Of a DNA stretch of 64,000 nt, positions 59,801 through 64,000 are shown in pieces. Source of the DNA: Abelmoschus esculentus (lineage: Eukaryota; Streptophyta; Magnoliopsida; Malvales; Malvaceae); NCBI GenBank assembly GCA_035048815.1, contig JAUCBN010000025.1:9324501-9388500 (forward strand), read 5' to 3'. The stretch's first letter is position 1. Each line of letters starts with the position of its first letter. Position numbers and translations under genes: made by a program. The notes beneath the pieces were generated by a model. The model was not told where the DNA came from, ran no database searches, and saw only the letters and a program-made list of their open reading frames with translations.

Positions 59801-62516
59801 CATCTCTGACAGTGCATGAGTAAGCCCGGTACAATGTGTACCTAAGAAAGGTGGTATGACTGTCATAACCAACGAGAACAACGAACTAATCTCAACCAGG
59901 ACTGTGACCGGTTGGAGGGTTTGTATGGATTATCGCAGGTTGAATAAGGAAACGAAGAAGGATCACTTCCCTTTACCCTTTATTGATGAAATGCTTGATA
60001 GACTTGCTGGTAAACCTTATTAATGTTTTCTTGATGGTTATTCAGGATACAATCAAATTTCCATTGATCCAGAAGACCAAGCAAAAACCACTTTCACTTG
60101 CCCATATGGAACTTATGCATTTAGAAGGATGTCGTTCGGCCTTTGCAATGCCCCGGCAACCTTCCAGAGATGCATGATGGCGATTTTTTCTGACATGATA
60201 GAGGACTTCCTAGAGATATTCATGGATGATTTTTCAGACTTTGGAGATAGCTTTGATCACTGCCTCGGCAATCTAGAAAAAGTGCTGCAAAGATGTGAGG
60301 AATCCAATCTAGTCCTAAACTGGGAAAAATGTCACTTTATGGTAAATGAAGGCATCGTATTGGGTCATAAAATATCATCACAAGGAATCGAAGTGGATAA
60401 AGCCAAGATTGATGTGATAAAGAATTTACCTCCACCAATTTCTGTGAAAGGAGTTCGAAGCTTTTTGGGTCATGCAGGCTTTTATAGAAGGTTTATTTCT
60501 AATTTTTCCAAAATTTCTAAAACTCTTTGCAACTTGCTTGAACAAGACAGGAAATTCGGATTCAATGAGGAATGCATTGAAGCATTCGAAACTCTCAAAG
60601 AGAAGCTAATCACTGCCCCGATAGTGATCCCACCAGATTGGTCCTTGCCATTTGAATTGATGTGTGACGCTAGCGATCATGCTGTCGGGGCAACACTTGG
60701 GTAGAGAAAGAACAACCTGTTCCATGTGATCTACTATGCTAATAAAACGCTTAATGATGCCCAAATCAATTACACCACAACAGAAAAAGAATTACTAGCA
60801 GTAGTATTTGTTTTTGACAAATTCCGATCGTATCTTATCGGAACAAAGGTCACTGTCCATACTGATCATTCAACAATTAAATACCTCTTCTCAAAGAAGG
60901 ATGCCAAGCCTAGACTGATTAGATGGATCCTTCTTCTACAAGAATTTGATGTTGAAATCAAAGATCGAAAAGGTATAGAAAACCAGGTGGCTGATCATCT
61001 CTTGAGACTGGAAAACAAAGAAAATACCCACTCACTTGAAGAAATACAAGATGCATTTCCAGATGAACAAATATTGCAAATTGTTACAACAGCAAGAGAT
61101 ACTGCCGAGACAGAGACAACAGCAGTATACAACCGCGCAGCCGCGGCATTATCTGAATACATCGCCACAACACTAACAGTAGACCTTGCTGCAGTAACAT
61201 CCACCACCTGGTATGCTGATCTTTTTAATTATTTAGCTAGTGGTATTATCCCTTATAACCTTAACCATAACGAAAAGAAGAGGTTTCAGCATAATGCAAA
61301 ACATTATTTCTGGGACGACCCTCTTCTGTTTAAACATTGTGCAGATCAGGTTATAAGAAGATGTGTACCAGAAGAATAACAGAAAGCATTACTCCAGGAC
61401 TGTCATGATTCACCTTGCGGTGGGCATTTTGGAGGAAACAGAACAACAGCAAAGGTACTGCAATCTGGCCTCTACTGACCCACACTCTACAAAGATGCCC
61501 ACGACTATTACAAGAATTGTGACCGATGCCAACGCACGGGCAATATTTCAAGATGAGATGAGATGCCATTACAACCCATATTGGAAGTGGAACTGTTTGA
61601 TGTTTGGGGCATAGATTTCATGGGACCATTCCCATCATCCCAAGGCAATCTTTACATCTTAGTAGAAGTGGATTACGTATCAAAGTGGGTCGAAGCAATC
61701 GCCACACCTCACAATGATTCCAAAACAGTTCAAAAATTTCTCAAGAAAAATACTTTTACAAGATTTGGAATCCCTAGAGCAATAATAAGTGATGAAAGTA
61801 AACACTTTGATAACAGACTCATTGCCGCGACAATAAAGAAACTCGGCATCACCCACAGGCTCGCTACGGCATATCATCCACAGACAAATGGGCAAGCTGA
61901 AATATCCAACAAGGAACTAAGACAAATCCTTGAAAAGGTGGTAAATCCATCTAGAAAGGATTGGTCTTATCGTCTCGATGATGCTTTATGGGCTTATAGG
62001 ACAGCCTTCAAAACCCCATTGGGAACATCTCCATATAAACTTGTATTCGGGAAAGCTTGCCACTTGCCTGTAGAAATCGGGCATAAGGCATATTGGGCAG
62101 TAAAGAACTTAAACATGGATTAGGAAAAAGTCGGACAGAAAAGACTGCTAGACCTCAATGAAATAGAAGAATTCCGAACAGCAGCCTATGAGAATGCCAA
62201 GATCTACAAAGAGAAAACTAAAATATGGCACTACCGTAGGTTACTGCCTAGGCAGTTCCTGCCGGGGCAGCACGTTCTCCTTTTCAACTCCAGGCTTAAA
62301 CTATTTCCAGGAAAACTCAAATCCAGATGGTCAGGCCCATTTGAAGTTGTTCGAGTTTTCCCACATGGAGCAGTAACGATCAAATCACTAAAAGATGGGC
62401 ATGAATTCAAAGTGAATGGCCAACGCTTGAAGCACTATTCTGGGCCACATGACATAAAGACTATGGAGACCATCACCTTAGAAGATGCTTTCGCACGCAC
62501 TCCTATGGAGAATTAA
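56868..62516 (+). pseudogene. gag-pol: Gag-pol polyprotein: Gag, protease, RT, RNase H, integrase (ten stops, no frameshift)
   Basis: A single frame of 1,883 codons from the ATG at 56868 to TAA at 62514. Gag has a CCHC-like knuckle CDLCGGNHNSSDC at about 318. Protease active site DLGAS is at about 668. RT carries TVTGWRVCMDYR, TFTCPYGTYAFRRM and the catalytic FMDD at about 1118-1121. RNase H has TEKELLAVV and TDHS at about 1332. Integrase has an HHCC finger (from about 1513), catalytic D1583, D1642 and E1678 (35 residues between the last two) and a C-terminal SGPF. Stops lie at 58239, 58725, 59610, 59817, 60021, 60702, 61377, about 61467, about 61554 and 62121. The domain order and tRNA-Asp priming fit Athila. 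Confidence 0.93.
59270..59365 (+). repeat. Three imperfect in-frame repeats (CLGSD type) after the protease
   Basis: Three units of about 36 bp contain TGCCTCGGCAGTGAT or a variant, giving QCLGSD, VCLGSD and DCYGS in the protein. They have no counterpart in the gag-pro of the nested element. Two of the units contain an exact TGCCNNGGCA palindrome. Confidence 0.65.
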
Positions 62517-62643
62517 TGCCGCGACCTTCCATTCTTTCTTTTCCGCAATTCTTAGGAATAGTTTTAATTTCGCTTTTATTTTAGGACATTTAATATTTAC
62601 TTTTTGATTATATTCTATTTTTGACAATAAGCACAGAGACAAA

Positions 62644-62793
62644 GTGGAAGCTCCGATGCAACGGACACCACCCACAAGAGTTCAACCGCCCCGGCAAGCA
62701 AAAGCTCAATCATCGCCCTCACCAAGAACAAAGCAATTGACAACAAGACCAAGGAGAAAAATTGTTACAACCAGCTCTTCGGAGTCTCTTTAA
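62644..62793 (+). pseudogene. Last 50 codons of the env-position ORF (remnant)
   Basis: In frame, about 90 percent alike by eye to 45919-46068 and exactly the same length, ending SSSESL-type then TAA. The preceding 460 or so codons present in the nested element are absent. Only about 125 bp of AT-rich spacer separate it from the pol stop. Confidence 0.8.
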
Positions 62794-63715
62794 ATTTTTT
62801 TCATATAATTCAATATTATTTGCTGCTGGTTTCTTTATATGTTGCTTTTTTCTTTAATATTTTTTTGTTGCCCGTTATTTTCTTCTAATGTAAAGCATTG
62901 AGGACAATGCTTGGTTCGAGTTTGGGGATGTAGATCCACTGCCAAGGCAGCAATCTACTGCCAAGTCCTTGCCAAGAAAAGGGAGTATTTAAGTGAATTT
63001 TTTTTAAAAATTTTTCATGCTCCCTGCCTTACTTGAATTAACTGCCTATACTTTTGCACTGCTTATCATCAGTATTGCCCCAGTTTATTCTTTAAGGCTA
63101 TAGAAATCTTTCTCCTTACCATGATTAAGTCCTGTTAAGAAGGTTTAACCTTAGGATACTATAGGATGAAAACTTAGAAGTTTACTATAAGATGAATTTT
63201 TCAAACACTTTTGGGACTTGTTGGATTAGAGGAATTCTTTTAATGAACTTAGGTGATAAAGACTTAGATTTTTTGGGAAAGTAACTAGAGGTGCCTATCA
63301 CCGGCTCTAGGAAGTACTCTTCTTCATGCTAGAGGTTCCCGAAATTGGCTCTAGTATGCTATAGGGAATATCAAAAATAAATAAGGAATTAGTGAAGAAG
63401 AAAGCACAATCCTTGAGGTGCCCAAAATTGGCTCAAAAATTGGTTGTTTAGAAAAGAAGAGAACACTTAACCAAATTCTACTTGTCTTGAACTTAGAGTT
63501 TATCTAAGAAAGCCTTTAATAAAACTTGTCCACAAAAACATACACACTCACCAATTCTTATAGTTTATTTCTAGGTAAACCCTTGGGTAGCCGAAAGGTT
63601 AAGGCTTAAGAATAGGCATAGTTATGGTGGGGAGAATAGATGGAAACATAAGACCAAGAGAGAGTAGAGTTCGGAAAATTAATGGTTTGCATTGCTTGAG
63701 GACAAACAATAATTC
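62794..63715 (+). other. 3' untranslated region of the right-hand element with stem-loops
   Basis: It has the same layout as 46069-46987: an internal polypurine-like module (62897-62930), TGCCAAGGCA at 62940-62949, and inverted repeats at 63285-63310, 63325-63358 and 63412-63437. No gene is seen. Confidence 0.6.
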
Positions 63716-63728
63716 GAGTTTGGGGGTG
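63716..63728 (+). other. Polypurine tract of the right-hand element
   Basis: GAGTTTGGGGGTG immediately before the TG of the 3' LTR. Confidence 0.85.
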
Positions 63729-64000
63729 TGATAAGTGCTCAACTCAATATCACTTTTTACACCTTTTATGGGCATTAATCACCAAATTTACACCCACTCG
63801 GACCAATGCATGTACTTAATGTGATATATTTAGAAGTTATGCTCATAGAGATAATATTTACAGAAAAAGGCAGGTTTTACTGCATTTTTATATCTGTGCA
63901 GGAGAACCAGTGCCGTGGCAGCAACATGGCCGAGGCAGGACCTGATGATGAGGCAGCAGTTGAGAACCAGGAAGCAAGACTGTAGGCGATTGGAAGAGAA
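63729..64000 (+). mobile_element. 3' LTR of the right-hand family A element, first 272 bp
   Basis: It begins TGATAAGTGC and aligns with 40059-40330 and 47000-47270. It continues past the window edge. Confidence 0.92.

Larger units (their letters stand above)
55571..64000 (+). mobile_element. Athila-type family A element with gag-pol but without most of the env-position ORF (runs off the right edge)
   Basis: It has a 5' LTR missing its first 120 bp or so (55571-56770), a primer binding site, one gag-pol frame, a 150-bp tail of the env-position ORF, a 3' UTR, a polypurine tract and the first 272 bp of the 3' LTR. It belongs to the same family as 40059-48351, with near-identical gag and UTRs. 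The left junction lies within a 6-bp identity between satellite and LTR. Any target duplication has been lost on that side. Confidence 0.93.

Overview
The window is repeat-rich nuclear DNA from a flowering plant, probably a eudicot and probably in or beside a centromere. The species cannot be named from the sequence. It holds no convincing host gene, rRNA, tRNA or CRISPR array. Almost all of it is an AT-rich tandem satellite (monomer about 169 bp) broken up by retrotransposons of three kinds: Athila-type Ty3/Gypsy, Tekay/Del-type Ty3/Gypsy LTRs and L1-type LINEs. Every long coding frame is a decayed retroelement gene.

Layout. 1-4721 is a patchwork: the edge of a minus-strand Athila-type LTR (family B), a 5'-truncated Tekay-type LTR with its primer binding site, an Athila family A solo LTR with perfect target duplications, and an unassigned remnant. 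Satellite blocks follow at 4722-10398, 19375-20896, 24394-26625, 30381-32442, 35251-37502 and 51363-55573, about 18 kb in all. They are separated by a 9.0 kb LINE (10399-19374, minus), a 3.5 kb Tekay-type solo LTR (20897-24393), a 5'-truncated LINE (26626-30380, minus), a 2.8 kb Tekay-type solo LTR (32443-35250), and a minus-strand Athila family B element (37504-51361). A complete plus-strand Athila family A element (40059-48351) is nested in that last one. A second family A element starts at 55571 and runs off the right edge.

How the pieces fit. The left satellite is a higher-order array of alternating monomer types with a six-monomer super-period near 1.01 kb. Right of the family B element it is more uniform and monomeric. 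The nested family A element keeps gag, protease and the env-position ORF but lacks reverse transcriptase, RNase H and integrase. The right-hand copy keeps gag-pol but has lost all except the last 50 codons of the env-position ORF. They look like reciprocal deletion derivatives of one ancestor. Both LINEs sit at the same nucleotide of the satellite monomer, at a TTTT/AA site.

The signal least explained by known feature types is a 10-bp palindrome, TGCCNNGGCA. I found 31 exact copies by eye. All lie in Athila-type segments of both families, in LTRs, untranslated regions and coding sequence. I saw none in the satellite, LINE or Tekay-type segments.
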